Below are positions 52,532 to 64,000 of a DNA stretch of 64,000 nucleotides, piece by piece. The DNA lies in contig CM068377.1 in NCBI GenBank assembly GCA_034770075.1, positions 51,438,271 to 51,502,270 of the forward strand, read 5' to 3'. Every line of letters starts with the position of its first letter. The first letter of the stretch is position 1. Below the pieces are notes generated by a model. It was not told the origin of the DNA and ran no database searches. It was given only the letters and a program-made list of their open reading frames with translations. The DNA comes from Aralia elata (Eukaryota > Streptophyta > Magnoliopsida > Apiales > Araliaceae). A program made the translations under genes and the position numbers.

Positions 52532-54482
52532 ATGGATCTGGGTAGTTTTTCGTCTCATTGGGCCTCCTCGGGGGTTCGTCGACATAGGGCATCTGCCACT
52601 CCATCTCCTTGTGTTTCTAAATAGCCTCGACGTCTGGCGAAGGCCTGTGTTCATCCGATTGCCACGGATCGAGCCGGCGATGCTGCTGTGGAGGAGGATC
52701 TTTTAGGTGTTGACGAGGCTGCGCCGCTTGTGCATGGTCACTCACTTCCTGGCGCTCGGGTGGCTATTCCAGACCTTTTGGGACTCGACCTGAGTCATCA
52801 TCCACCGGTTTACTTATGCGCTAATGACGTATGTCTATGAAGCCTTTGAATCATTTTGGTTTCTTGTCGTAGTTGTCTTGAAATTCCGATATTGCAGGTC
52901 CCGGAGGAGACACAGCCTCGGGGTAACTAGTTTAGTGTCTATTCCCTCTATGAGACCCTCTATGATCATTACAGAGCTCGAGTACATTCCTCCGAGCATT
53001 TCTTTACTATAGCGCCCCGACGCTGCCCCTGGGGTTACCTTCACGCTTTATCGGAGAGGTGGTTCCACCATACCCAATAAATGAACTGTGAGGTGATGAT
53101 GACACCCTGTGACTGGCGATACATTACTGGCATGGAGTTTTCTAGCCGTCGGGTCGCCCTTGAGGCCACAATCTCTCCTACTGTCGTTCGCACATTGCTG
53201 GGGTTCTCTCCTCGTGACGGGGTCTTTAAGGCCCGTAGCATCCGTTCCAGAGCCTTAGCAGTTGATGCCATCAGAGGAGCCCTATCTGAACCGTTTCCTA
53301 AGATCCTATTCTGCGTGATCGACTTCTCCGTCGTCTCTTCTTGATCATTATGAGGGGTTGTTTCCTGACGAACAACTCATCCACCATTCATTTCAGAATA
53401 GTGGGCGCCATTCGAGATGTAGATAGTATCGGGGAGTATGACTGGGGGTCGTTTACTTTTTCCTACTTCTTTCAGGGCATGCGTCTCCGCTCGAAGGGAC
53501 AGACCAATGCTTGGCTGGGCTTCTTCCCTTTTCTCTTAGTAAGCATCCCTTTCTTTTTAATTTCAGTAATTCTTTCTGCTTTTGTCATTTTGATTGACGT
53601 AGTTGTTCTCGTTCTTTTTTAGTTTTGGGCTTATGAGAGATGCTCGTGCCTTCGCCCAGTCTCTACTTTGGGTTTGGATACATATCCTCGGGGTCGCCGA
53701 TGGCACCAGACCACCATAGAGGAGGTCCCTGTTTCTGATAATTTTACCCATTGTCGGCTTCAGCTCGAGCTGCTTATCGCCACTGACGTGATTTGGGTTC
53801 CATATGCCTCCGAGCATCTGACCGTGGGCTTTGAGGGTGGTTTCCCGACTAGACCAGAGTTTGCATTGTTCACTCGTCGTGTTCCCTTGCTGACCCTTGG
53901 AGGCTGGGAGCTTTATCTTGGGAAGCAGGCATTCTGGTGTGTTTCAGGGGAGATCTGTATCCTTTTCCACCCTTCTCCCCGAAGATCATGGCCTGTTGAT
54001 GCCCAGATCACTGAGATTCCTCTTGATGGCACGAATGGATTTTTGTTATCGGATGGTCCGAGCAGTTCGAAGGATTTTGCTATTTGGTGGAGGCCTCGGA
54101 CTATTGGTGCCCAGAACCGGGCTACACATTTCTTAGGGGATCTCGTGCTTGGATCAGTAGTGATGTATGACTGGATGTCCTATATTCGCGAGCCTATCCA
54201 TCAGTCCCAGATTACCAATCTGACTCACCAAGTGGATCAATATGCTTTTTCATTCGTCGGCTGGGTAGGGATCTAGCGGTGGCTTACACATGTGATCCTA
54301 CTGGCTTAGGCACTAGTTCATCATCTGGTCCCGGTGCTGCAGATATTCCGGAGGGAGGGGCCCCACCCTTTTACTTTCCTGATTTGAACTTTGACGCAGA
54401 TGCACCGAGTCAGGGCGATCTAGCCCGAGTTGGCCGATTTGATGACGATACTGCTTTCATAAATGATGTAGATTTCATTTAG
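52532..54482 (+). pseudogene. plant mobile domain (PMD) protein gene, decayed, with one intron
   Basis: PMD is known from the host proteins MAIN and MAIL1 and from transposon-borne genes. The frame opens at ATG 52532 (MDLGSFSSHWASSG) and is broken by stops near 52620 and 52840. Blocks in PMD order follow: TPCDWRYITGMEF (about 53103-53140), AIRDVDSIGEYDWGSFTF (about 53410-53463), then WAYERC, LQLELLIATDVIWVPYASEH and FTRRVPLLTLGGWELYLGKQ. A GT-AG intron (53539-53622, 84 bp) separates GFFPFLL from FWAYERC; removing it restores the family's usual block before the W-x-x-ER motif. A frameshift near 54270 leads to an acidic, Pro/Gly-rich tail ending DDTAFINDVDFI. It lies inside element D, same strand. 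Confidence 0.72.
53539..53622 (+). other. spliceosomal intron in the PMD pseudogene
   Basis: Donor GTAAGC, T-rich tail and acceptor TTTTTTAG. Phase is 0 on both sides. Confidence 0.7.
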
Positions 54483-54720
54483 CGAATTTATATTAGCTAT
54501 TGGGCGCCTGTGCCCCTTTTCCCTGTATGTTTTATTTTTTCATTTTTAATGACTGTATAAAGGAAATGATGTAGATATTTTATGTACAATTCACAGTTTC
54601 ATATGTATGGATTAAGGATGTTATTATACATGATCATTTATTTCATTTGTTTTGATGTATGCTTATTATATGAAATGCATAAAATTGACCCCTGTGTAGT
54701 CTTTTGATATTGATTTTACA

Positions 54721-56315
54721 GATGGCTTCCTCTTCGGTTACTTGCTTGGATCATTACTCCACTGGTAGTATAGCCTCTAGGTTGAGGCACTGGTTCGATG
54801 ATTTGCCTGCTGAGGATCGGTTGACAGTTGGTAGGCTTTTGAGGTATTCGATATCATTTCTGTCATTCTAGGTGCCGGAGGGGTTTGCTAAGGCTATGAT
54901 ATCCCACTGGGTTCCAGATCGCCACGTATTTCGGTTCAGATCCTTGGAGCTTACACCGACTCTCGAGGAGTATGCTTATTCCACTAATTTACCCCTAGTG
55001 GGACCTTGTGCACGAGTTCAGGTAGGTCACATGTAGCGTTAGTTTATGACTGCTACTGGCTTGAGGCGAGCAGTGGTGTTATCTGAGATCACCGTCGGTC
55101 ATGTGGTGTCGTTAGATTTTCTGATTGATAGATTTGGTTCTTCGGAGGGCTTTGTAGCCTACAGGGTGGACTTCGCTATATCCGAGGAGAGATGGAGGTC
55201 TGTATGAGCAGACATTCTGATGATGTGCATTGTCTCATTTCTGTATATGCCAATCTATGGGGACCACATGGATATTGGGGTTGTGATGGTAGTGAGGGCC
55301 TTTCGAGAGGATCATACTATTTTGCACTTGATCTTGGTTGAGACCTTCATATCCGCTACCTATTGCCGTACTTTTGGGGACAAGGAGTTTCGTGGTTGTT
55401 CGGTTTTGCTGTATGTCTGGTTTATGACCCATCTGAGGTCGATTGGCAGCTATCGCCGACCTGGTTGCTGCTTTGGTCACTGTATCGCCATGAGCTATTC
55501 TTTTCGTCCCTCCTGTTGCGTGGATTTGGCATCTTGGATGACTTTCCTTGAGTCTATTGAGGAGCCATTCTCGATATTGATGTACTCCGGGTTTTGCTCG
55601 CCTTTCAGTGTCATCACCCATGTGGCTGACTTTGATTTCATTCCCCTGGCTGGACTGAGGGGGTGTTACTACTTATCATCCATTGGCGGTGATGCGATAA
55701 TTTGATCAGATGCAGGATCTTTATTCTTTTGATAATGCTAATGAGTATCGGTTTCCTATTTTGTCATCTAATGAGGCGGATTTAGCCAGAGTGTGGATTT
55801 TGGGCTCATCGTGTGACGACAGAGTTTCGTGATAGTTACCCGGGTCAGACACATGAGTATTTGTCTTGGTTGGAGGCTGATTTATCACCACATGTTGCTG
55901 ATATTGATGATAGCTTGTCTGGGGAGGAGCCTATGGAGGCTGTTCATGTCAAGCCTTCTGAGGATGAATTGTTCACTGATTTGATAGTGGCCTTGGCTGG
56001 AGATGCACCCCCTTCCTCTGGGTCCATGGACACGCCGATGGCAGTATTGGAGAGTTGTATTCGCAGCTTTACATTTGAACGAGACAAAGCTCATGCACTG
56101 ATGATGACCGCAGTGGCTGGTAGGGACACTGCCTATGATGAGAGAGATGCTGCTTTAGTTGCTAGAGATGTGGCCTCTTCTGAGAGGGATGCTTATCGTG
56201 ATTATGCGGAAGAGGTTATTGGCCAGGTTCGTCAAGTCTTAGACGATCAGGATTAAATCGTCCGCACTGCGCTTGCTTTGTTGAGGCGGATCGAGGTGGT
56301 AGAGCAGGAGCTACG
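54721..56315 (+). pseudogene. DUF7745/PMD-related gene with coiled-coil tail, decayed and split by element E
   Basis: The frame opens MASSSVTCLDHYSTG at 54721. Blocks are WVPDRHVFRFRSLELTPTLE (54910-54969), matching the FRFG..EMTPTLEEY signature of DUF7745 proteins, then TGLRRAVV, FRGCSVLLYVWFMTHLR (about 55388-55438) and, after a frameshift, GVTTYHPLAVMR. Following another shift at about 55795 comes FRDSYPGQTHEYLSWLEADL. A charged coiled coil follows (RDTAYDERDAALVARDVASS) and runs to VVEQELR, where element E interrupts it at 56316. In-frame stops occur near 54870, 55037, 55206, 55700 and 56254, several of them CAA-to-TAA-type. No function is known to me for the family. Confidence 0.65.
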
Positions 56316-58197
56316 TGTTAGGTTTGTATGTAACGCGAGCATGTAATCAAATTACATAAATATAGCGGAAGCGTGACAAAATCAAATTTTAAAATTTTAT
56401 ACAAACCATCACCATGATTTTTCTTTATGCACAATTATTAATTAAACAAAAGAGATGGAGAATAAGAATTATACCCTTGTAGAATTCTAGCTTCCTCAGG
56501 TACAAGTTTAACTCCAATTCCTTTGTGTTCTCTTTAATTCCACCGATTAAATTCTTTCCTTTGATCAACGTTAGCCACCCAAGTGTTTGGCCTCTAGAGG
56601 TGATCCACCAAGGAATAATACCTATTCAAGAAGATGGGTGTTGGCAAAATCCTAGTTTCTATCTCTATAGAAATTGTAAGTACTCTCCACAATCTAATGC
56701 AAGAGTGTGTAACCCTAATCTATGATAAGACTCCTCTTATTTATAGATGTAAGAATAACCCTTCCCTAAACTATTTAGGATTAGGGTTTCTATTATAATT
56801 AAACTCCTTTAATTAATTATGCTCCTAATCCAATTAGGAATTCATGAGAGAGAGAGAGAGTACTTCTATTAATTAATTCCCAATCCCTATTAGGAAATAA
56901 ATAATAGTTCTATTAATTAATTCCCAATCCCTATTAAGAATTAAATAATAGTAATAGTAATAGTAATAATAATAATAATAAGACTCCTCTTATTAATTTA
57001 TATTTAATATTTCCAAAATATTAAATAATAAATATTAAGCTATTTAATTTATTCTATCTCCATAGACTAAATTAAATACACTTAACTTATTATTACAATT
57101 ATGCCATTTACTTCTTAAATAAATATTTTTCTTTTGCGGTGTGACCCTTTAGGTTCTCCATATTAAACCGGTTGTGAATAAATCAATTAGAACAATTCTA
57201 ATCTTATTTAAATAAATAAATTAAATAATTTAATTCATTTAAATAAATAATATTTATTCTACAATAAAGGTAAGCCCCCTTAGCGATCAACGACTTTCCA
57301 GATAGTATAGATTTCAACATTAATCACAAAAGAACCTTTGAGTAAATAGTTACCGTACAATTCAATCCTTCTACCATACAATGTCCTAATTAAATATAAG
57401 ACATGGATTTACTGTCAAGTCTTATTTTATTTAATTATATGTATTTCATTTCCCAAATGCACAACTCTGATTAATGCAAATTAGAAACTCCTTTCTAATT
57501 TCATTCTGCCTTGGCCAAGGACTACTGAGTTTGTCATTTATCGAATCACATAGGACATTCACATCTTTTACTAGACGAGGTAGATTCTTTGTTGATCATT
57601 CACCTATCTCCATGTACAACTTATTATACCCAATCATACACTTTGATATACCCTAAAGGTCTTAAGGGACATGTTAAAGTATAACTCATCATACACAAGA
57701 TACTATGATGATCTCAAGTCCAAGGATCACTTGTACTACTATCACTATGGGAATTCCTATTGACAGTCGAGTAAAACTCCATTAGGTATTCCTTAGCGAG
57801 TCACTTTCAGTGAACTTATTCTCCAATAAGCACCTACATACTTGCTTTAGTATCTCCACACAAATGATTATGAGATCAATCATCCTCTTCCCAAGAGCAA
57901 GCAATGTATGTACTAATCTATCCGGATTCACTAATCCCCAATTTAGTAATCCAACGATTAGGAATAATTTTAGTTTGTGAGCTATCTAGAATTTAGATCT
58001 CATTAGCATGATCACCATCATGATTCTAAAAGCATTACTCAAAACTATGGGTTTATCACATTTAATATAACAACACCATGTAGATAATGTAAAACGCCTT
58101 TTAAGAAAATTAATATTTTTATTAATAAATGAATAAGATTACAAAGTATATGCTACATCATATCAAATATGATTAGCTTGTGTGCATACTACTTTCA
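56316..58197 (-). repeat. 3' LTR of copia E
   Basis: Unusually long for a copia LTR. Contains AATAGTAATAGTAAT-type microsatellites near 56940-56980. The last part is also found alone at 8712-9056. Confidence 0.88.
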
Positions 58198-58271
58198 ATC
58201 TCCCACTTGCACTAAAGTCAATCGCCATGGTATCTAATACCCATCTTCTCTAAGCGACGATCAAACTGCTG

Positions 58272-61200
58272 TTATGTTAAAGCTTTAGTAAATGGATCTG
58301 CAATGTTGTTTTGAGAGTCCACAAGCTCCAGGGTGACATCTCCTCTTTCAATGATCTCTCTAATCAAATGAAACCGCCGCAACACGTGTTTGGATTTCTG
58401 ATGAGACCTGGGTTCCTTAGCCTGCGCAACAGCTCTGTTGTTGTCACAGAATAAAGGTACGGCTGCTCTAATGCTAGGAACCACTCCAAGTTCAGTTATG
58501 AACTTCTTCATCCAAACAGCTTCCTTTGCAGCTTCACTTGCAGCTATGTACTCTGCCTCTGTCACTGAATCATCAACTGTTTGCTGCTTGGAACTCTTCC
58601 AACTCACTGCGCCACCGTTTAAGGTAAACACGTAACCTGAAACGGATTTATAGTCATCTTGGTCCGTTTGATAACTTGAGTCTGTATAGCCCTCTAGTTT
58701 CAATTCAGATCCACTGTAGACAAGAAATACATCCTTAGTTCTTCTCAAGTACTTTAGGATGTTTTTCACTTCCTTCCAGTGCTCTTCTCCTAGATTCGAC
58801 TGATATCTTCTTGTTACACTAAGTGCATGAGCGACATCTGGTCTAGTACATATCATACCATACATGATAGATCCTATTGCTGAAGCATAAGGAATCTTAC
58901 TCATTCGGTTTCTCTCCTCAGGTGTCTTTAGGGCCTGTTTCTTGGAGAGATGTATTCCATGGCTCATCGGCATGAGACCTCTCTTGGAATCTTCCATGCT
59001 AAACCTCTTTAGCATCAAGTCAATGTACTTTCCTTGGGTCAAGCCTAGCATCCTTTTAGATCTATCTCTATAGATCTTTATCCCCAAAATATAGGATGCT
59101 TCACCCAAGTCCTTCATGGAGAAGTGTTTAGATAACCAAATTTTGATCGACTGTAGCATAGGAACATCATTCCCTATCAGTAATATATCGTCTACATATA
59201 ATACTAGAATGATATAGCGCTCCCACTAACCTTTTTGTACACACAAGGTCCATCCTCATTTTTGATAAAATCAAACCTTTTGATTATCTCATCAAAACGG
59301 ATATTCCACCTTCGAGAAGCTTGCTTCAATCCATAAATGGATTGTTGTAGCTTACAGACTTGATTTGTTCCAACCGTTGAAACAAAACCCTCTGGCTGTA
59401 TCATATATACATTCTCCTCAAGCTCTCCATTGAGGAAGGCCGTTTTCACGTCCATTTGCCAGATTTCGTAGTCATAATAAGCTGCAACTGCAAGCAAAAT
59501 CCGAATGGACTTGAGCATAGCTACTGGTGAGAAGGTTTCATCATAGTCAACTCCTTGTCTTTGTTTGAAACCTTTTGCAACCAGTCGGGCCTTATAGGTC
59601 TCTACCTTGCCGTCCGCTCCAGTCTTTCTCTTAAAGACCCATTTACACCCAATAGGCTTAATGCCCTCAGGTGGTGAAACCAAAGTCCATACTTGGTTTT
59701 CATACATGGAGTCCATCTCGGATTTCATGGCTTCTTGCCATTTTTCTGAGTCTTTACTACTCATAGCATGTTCGTAAGTCAATTGATCATCATCATCTAT
59801 GATGCGTACCTCATCATCATCATCTATGATGAATCCATACCTATCAAGTATCTTCGGTACTCTTCCAGATTTACGAATAGGTTGTGGTACAGTAGGTTCT
59901 TCTACTTGGTCAGGTACCTGACTTTGATCCGGAGTATTTTGTGGTTCTTGAACTTCTTCAAGATATATCTTACTCCCACTGACCCCTTCGAGGATAAACT
60001 CCTTTTCCAAGAAGGCAGCTTGTTTTGCTACAAACACCTTTTGATCAGTTGGATGATAGAAATAATATCCTAAACTTTCTTTAGGATATCCCACAAATCT
60101 ACACTTGTCGGATCTAGTCTTCAGCTTATCGTGCTCAAACCTTTTGACATAAGCTGGACAACCCCAAGTCTTAACATGCTTAAGACTAGGTTTCCTCCCT
60201 GTCCATATCTCATATGGGGTCTTTGGGACGGATTTGGTAGGTACCTTGTTAAGTAGGTATGCAGCCGATTCTAGGGCATAACCCCAGAAGGATACTGGAA
60301 GGTCGGTAAAACTCGTCATGGAACGAACCATGTCCAACAATGTTCGATTTCTCCTTTCAGATACACCATTCAACTGTGGCGTCCCTGGTGGAGTCCATTG
60401 TGAGATTATACCATTTTCTTTGAGACAATTGAGAAACTCATTGGTTAAGTATTCCCCTCCTCGATCCGATCAAAGAATCTTAATACTTTTACCAGTTTGT
60501 TTCTCTACTTCACTTCTGAATTCTTTGAACTTTTCAAACGATTCAGATTTGTATTTCATTAAATACACATATCCAAATCTAGAATGATCATCAGTGAAAG
60601 TAATAAAATAAGAATACCCTCCTCGTGCATTCGTTGCCATAGGTCCACATACGTCTGTGTGTACCAACGCTAACAACTCTGTAACTCTTTCTCCTTTTCC
60701 ACTAAAAGGAGATTTAGTCATCTTACCCATGAGACAAAATTCACAAGTTGGATATGATTCGTAATCAGATAGCTCTAAAAGCCCATCTTTATGCAACTTG
60801 GATAATCTTGTTTCATTGATATGACTGAGTCTACAGTGTCACATAAAGGTATAATTAACATCATATCTTTTTCTTTTCTTAGTTTGTTCAATTTGAAGTA
60901 TATTTTCATGCAAGTCAAGTATGTAAAGTCCATTCAGTAAGTTCCCAACACCATATAAAACATTTTTATTATAAATAGAACATCTGTTGTTATTTATTAT
61001 AATATCAAAACCATCCATATCTAATACAGAAATTGAAATAATGTTTCTAATGAGTGTCAGAACATAATAACAATTATTTAAACTAATGAACTTGCCGGAA
61101 GGCAGTGCTAAACAATAAGTCCCTACAGCTAATGCAACAACCTTTGCTCCATTTCCCACTCGTAAGACGACTTCATCCTTGTTCAGCTTTCTACTTCTGC

Positions 61201-62143
61201 TTAGTCCCTGCATATTATTACATATGTGAGAACCACAGCCGGTATCCAATACCCAAGTAGAATTTTGACTTTCAGAAAAATTAATTTCAATCATGAATAA
61301 ACCTAGATCAGAAGTTGAAGCTTCTCCAAGCTTCTTTTGGTCCGCAAGATACTGCTTGCAGTTCCTCTTCCAATGTCCCGGCTTGTTGCAATGGTAGCAA
61401 ACTCCTTTGCTATCTGGATCAGGTTTCTTTTTATCCTTTCTCTTCGCCTTGCCTTTAGCCTTCTTGTCTTTCTTCTTTTCAGAAGATACCTTGGGCCTCT
61501 TCCTTTTCTTGGAAGAATCATCCACTAGTAAGACTTGGTTCTTGTTGGATGAGAAGTGACCTTCAGCAGTTTTCAGCATGTTAAGTAACTCAGGCAAGCT
61601 GACGTCCAACTTATTCATGTGAAAATTCACAACAAATTGTGAGAAGGTGTCCGGGAGTGACTGCAAGATCAAATCTTGACTTAACTCCCCATCCATCACG
61701 AACCCAAGCTGTCCAAGTTGTTCAATCAGATTGATTATCTTAAGGACATGAGTCTCAACAGTAGTGCCCTCGGTCATACGAGATCGGAAGAGCTCCTTAG
61801 ATATCTGATATCTAGCAGTCCTACTTTGCTCACCATACAACTCTTTGAGGTGCAGCAATATAGTAGGAGCATCCATAGTTTCATGCTGACGCTGAAGCTC
61901 GTTACTCATGGATGCGAGCATGATGCATTGAGCCAGGATTGCATCATCTTTCCACTTTCTGAAAGTAGCAATCTCTTCCTCAGAGGCTGTTTCTGCAACA
62001 TTTGCAGGGACTGGCGAATTTAGGACATAAGAAATCTTTTCAGCAGTGAGAACAATTCTCAGATTCCTTAACCAGTCCGTGTAATTCGGTCCGGTCAGTT
62101 TGTTAGCATCAAGTATGCTACGCAGTGATAGTGAGTTTGACAT
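58272..62143 (-). pseudogene. gag-pol of copia E with two nonsense codons and one frameshift
   Basis: Start chosen at ATG 62143 (MSNSLSLRSILDANKLTGPN), where Gag homology begins. The frame upstream to 62182 has no such support. Gag: YTDWLRNLRIVL, a Lys-rich stretch, then zinc knuckle CYHCNKPGHWKRNC (about 61350-61390). Protease: WVLDTGCGSHIC. Integrase: HCRLSHINE, then HTDVCGP, SDRGGEY and LNGVSERRNRTLLD. RT: WVFKRKTGADGK, QMDVKTAFLNGELEE and YVDDILL (near 59180). RNase H: GYTDSSYQTD, SVTEAEYIAASEA, ending NIADPFTKALT. Lesions: TGA at 60841-60839 in place of Trp before HCRL; TGA at 60472-60470 in place of Arg before SDRGGEY; a frameshift near 59200 just before LVLYVDD. Not functional as it stands. 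Confidence 0.92.
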
Positions 62144-63766
62144 TTTTAAATTCTGCATGTGAAATAGACAACATTTTAGCATACATTCATTTTATTAATT
62201 ATCAAAATAAATTAGCTCTTTATTTAAATTGGTATCTCCCACTATTTTCATCAAACTATATTACCCTCAATATATAGTTCGGCAAATCTAATTAAAGATT
62301 TGCTAGTGAGATTAAGGATCCCATTTCAAATGTATATAGCCTTGTGTGTGCACAACAAACTATATATAAATAAATAGGTAGACAATTATTGTCAATTACA
62401 TCACTATGTAACTCCTTGTATTTTGCCTCTTAGATTATGATGGTCAAGTGTGTGCACATCCGAACTAAAATAATCTAAGTTAAGTCCAACCTAGCACTTT
62501 TATATTTGTGAAGAGAAAAAGACCGCCCTTGTGTGTGCACAACAAAGCAGTAATGTTCAATTCCATAATAAGCATCAAATGTGATAAAACAACATCTTAA
62601 ATATTTAATACTCGCCTTGTGTGTGCACAACAAACTTATATTAAATATTTAATACTCTATCGTTTTACCATACTAGAAAGCGACGTTCGATATTCCAAAT
62701 ATCTTTGAACGCTTAAGACTTAATATATAACTTTGAGGGGTTTGTTATTATTAGTCTCATCTTGTTTAGCGCACATGCACATATATATATAAAATACGCG
62801 TCATATTATTTAACATGCGAAGCATGTTGGATAATATATAATATATATATAGTAAGCATGCACATATAGAATACTATATTCTACCCAGATTGATTATGGA
62901 CTTTTATTCTAGTTTGGTTCACTCTAGTGAACCAAAAGGTCAAACCTAGGGTGCAAGAATTAAATTTAAATATAACTATTACATTTAAACCCGGGCTCCA
63001 TTACAAACGGGTCTTCATGCGCTCCTTGCTCCTTTGTCTCCAATTCTTCAAAAATTAATTTTAACTAATCCTATTACAAAAAAACTATTTATAATAAATA
63101 GAAACCTTGATCAGCAGTCAAGGGGAAGTACATAGGAGGGAGATAGAATTTACATTAAGAAAAATTAGAAAAAGACGAGGTACGCAGACCCCATTTATAA
63201 AAACCCATACATTCAAGCATCCTCTAAAATAATTCCAATCACACATTGGTCAATAGTCCATAATCAATCCCTATTTATTATCATACATATCTCCATATGT
63301 ATCAATAAATAACATTCATCTCATGAATAATAAAATCATTCTATATATATATATATGAGTATCATTTAATGGGCAATATTAAGTTGCATGAAATTCAATT
63401 TCAAGATTAAAATAAACTCTTTATTTTAATTATAAAATTATTAAGAATATTATATATATATATATAACGCCAGGGGGTTCGGTATATATAATATATATTA
63501 ATCACGTCTAAATATATATATTATATACGTAATCATGTTACTACGGTTTATAATATATATATATATAACATACGGATTACATATAATATATAATATATAA
63601 TGTAATCCTGTTACACCCATTTAATTAAATCAAGTTATTTCGTTTTTCATAAAATAATAATTTTATACAGCTAATTATGCCCAATAAATTATTCTAAATA
63701 CATACCCATATATAAATAGAATCAAAACAATTAATAATTCGCATAAAGATTGGCTCTTGATACCAC
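62144..63766 (-). other. 5' leader of copia E with repeated GTGCAC motif
   Basis: About 1.6 kb between the primer-binding site and Gag, AT-rich with several (TA)n runs. CCTTGTGTGTGCACAACAAA (plus-strand text) occurs at 62340-62359, 62527-62546 and 62615-62634, with a partial copy at 62446-62460. No frame of note. Confidence 0.85.
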
Positions 63767-64000
63767 TGTTAGGTTTGTATGTAACGCGAGCATGCAATCA
63801 AATTACATAAATATAGTGAAAGCGTGACAAAATCAAATTTTAAAATTTTATACAAACCATCACCATGATTTTTCTTTATGCACAATTATTAATTAAACAA
63901 AAGAGATGGAGAATAAGAATTATACCCTTGTAGAATTCTAGCTTCCTCAGGTACAAGTTCAACTCCAATTCCTTTGCGTTCTCCTTAATTCCACCGATTA
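63767..64000 (-). repeat. 5' LTR of copia E (partial, continues beyond window)
   Basis: Plus-strand text TGTTAGGTTTGTATGTAACG onward; 234 bp visible, 97% identical to the 3' LTR start at 56316. Confidence 0.9.

Larger units (their letters stand above)
56316..64000 (-). mobile_element. Ty1/copia retrotransposon E, minus strand, runs off the right edge
   Basis: 3' LTR 56316-58197 (1,882 bp; minus-strand ends TGAAAGTAG...CCTAACA), polypurine tract 58208-58198 (AAGTGGGAGAT), gag-pol 62143-58272, leader 63751-62144, primer-binding site 63765-63752 (TGGTATCAAGAGCC), 5' LTR from 63767 rightward. The 234 visible bases of the 5' LTR differ from the 3' LTR at six positions, all transitions. CTACG (56311-56315) should be the target duplication. 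Expected full length is about 9.3 kb. It interrupts the DUF7745-like gene of D. Confidence 0.9.

Noticed and set aside
55235..55621. 128-codon minus-strand frame opposite the DUF7745-like gene
   Set aside because: Antisense shadow; the plus strand carries recognisable protein blocks over the same bases.

Overview
The window is nuclear DNA of a flowering plant, most likely a eudicot. It is AT-rich, has GT-AG introns and tRNA-iMet-primed Ty1/copia elements, and carries one host gene whose introns are packed with transposons. I see no bacterial genes, rRNA, tRNA or CRISPR. The species cannot be named from the sequence alone.

Left half (1-35,300): one minus-strand host gene encodes a PH-domain RhoGAP of the plant REN1/PHGAP family, a predicted GTPase-activating protein for ROP GTPases. 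I can place 13 coding exons, from the ATG at 34,848 down to 1,226. All their phases agree, giving 391 codons; the 3' end lies left of the window. Its introns hold two LINE remnants (2.4-3.2 kb and 13-15 kb), two Stowaway MITEs, a MULE-like element with long inverted repeats (9.6-11.3 kb) and an LTR fragment (8.7-9.1 kb). They also hold a young Ty1/copia element with 176-bp LTRs (15.3-20.6 kb), a truncated relative (21.7-22.0 kb) and a young non-autonomous copia (23.7-26.0 kb). A decayed Ty3/gypsy element (27.5-32.7 kb) contains a second non-autonomous LTR element (30.2-32.3 kb).

Right half (35,300-64,000): a nested stack of retrotransposons with no recognisable host gene. Three members of one long-LTR family (3.3-3.7 kb, ends TGTAACG...GGGGGCGTCACA) are present. 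Copy C (37,463-44,180) keeps a polypurine tract and a scrap of internal sequence and is split by copy B (39,625-42,985). Copy A (46,065-49,713) sits inside the inferred LTR of a larger plus-strand element, D (44,434 to beyond the window). Behind a minisatellite-bearing leader, D carries two decayed genes related to the plant mobile domain (PMD)/DUF7745 families; the first has a clear intron. Element E, a minus-strand Ty1/copia with 1,882-bp LTRs and three disabling lesions, is inserted into the second PMD/DUF7745 gene and runs off the right edge.

The best candidates for something undescribed are: the PMD/DUF7745 pair inside an LTR element; a 43-44 bp flanking duplication around an otherwise typical copia; three copies of a GTGCAC-centred near-palindrome in the 5' leader of E; GC-rich hairpin repeats in one LTR family; and a non-autonomous copia that duplicated its polypurine-tract end around a 1-kb insert.
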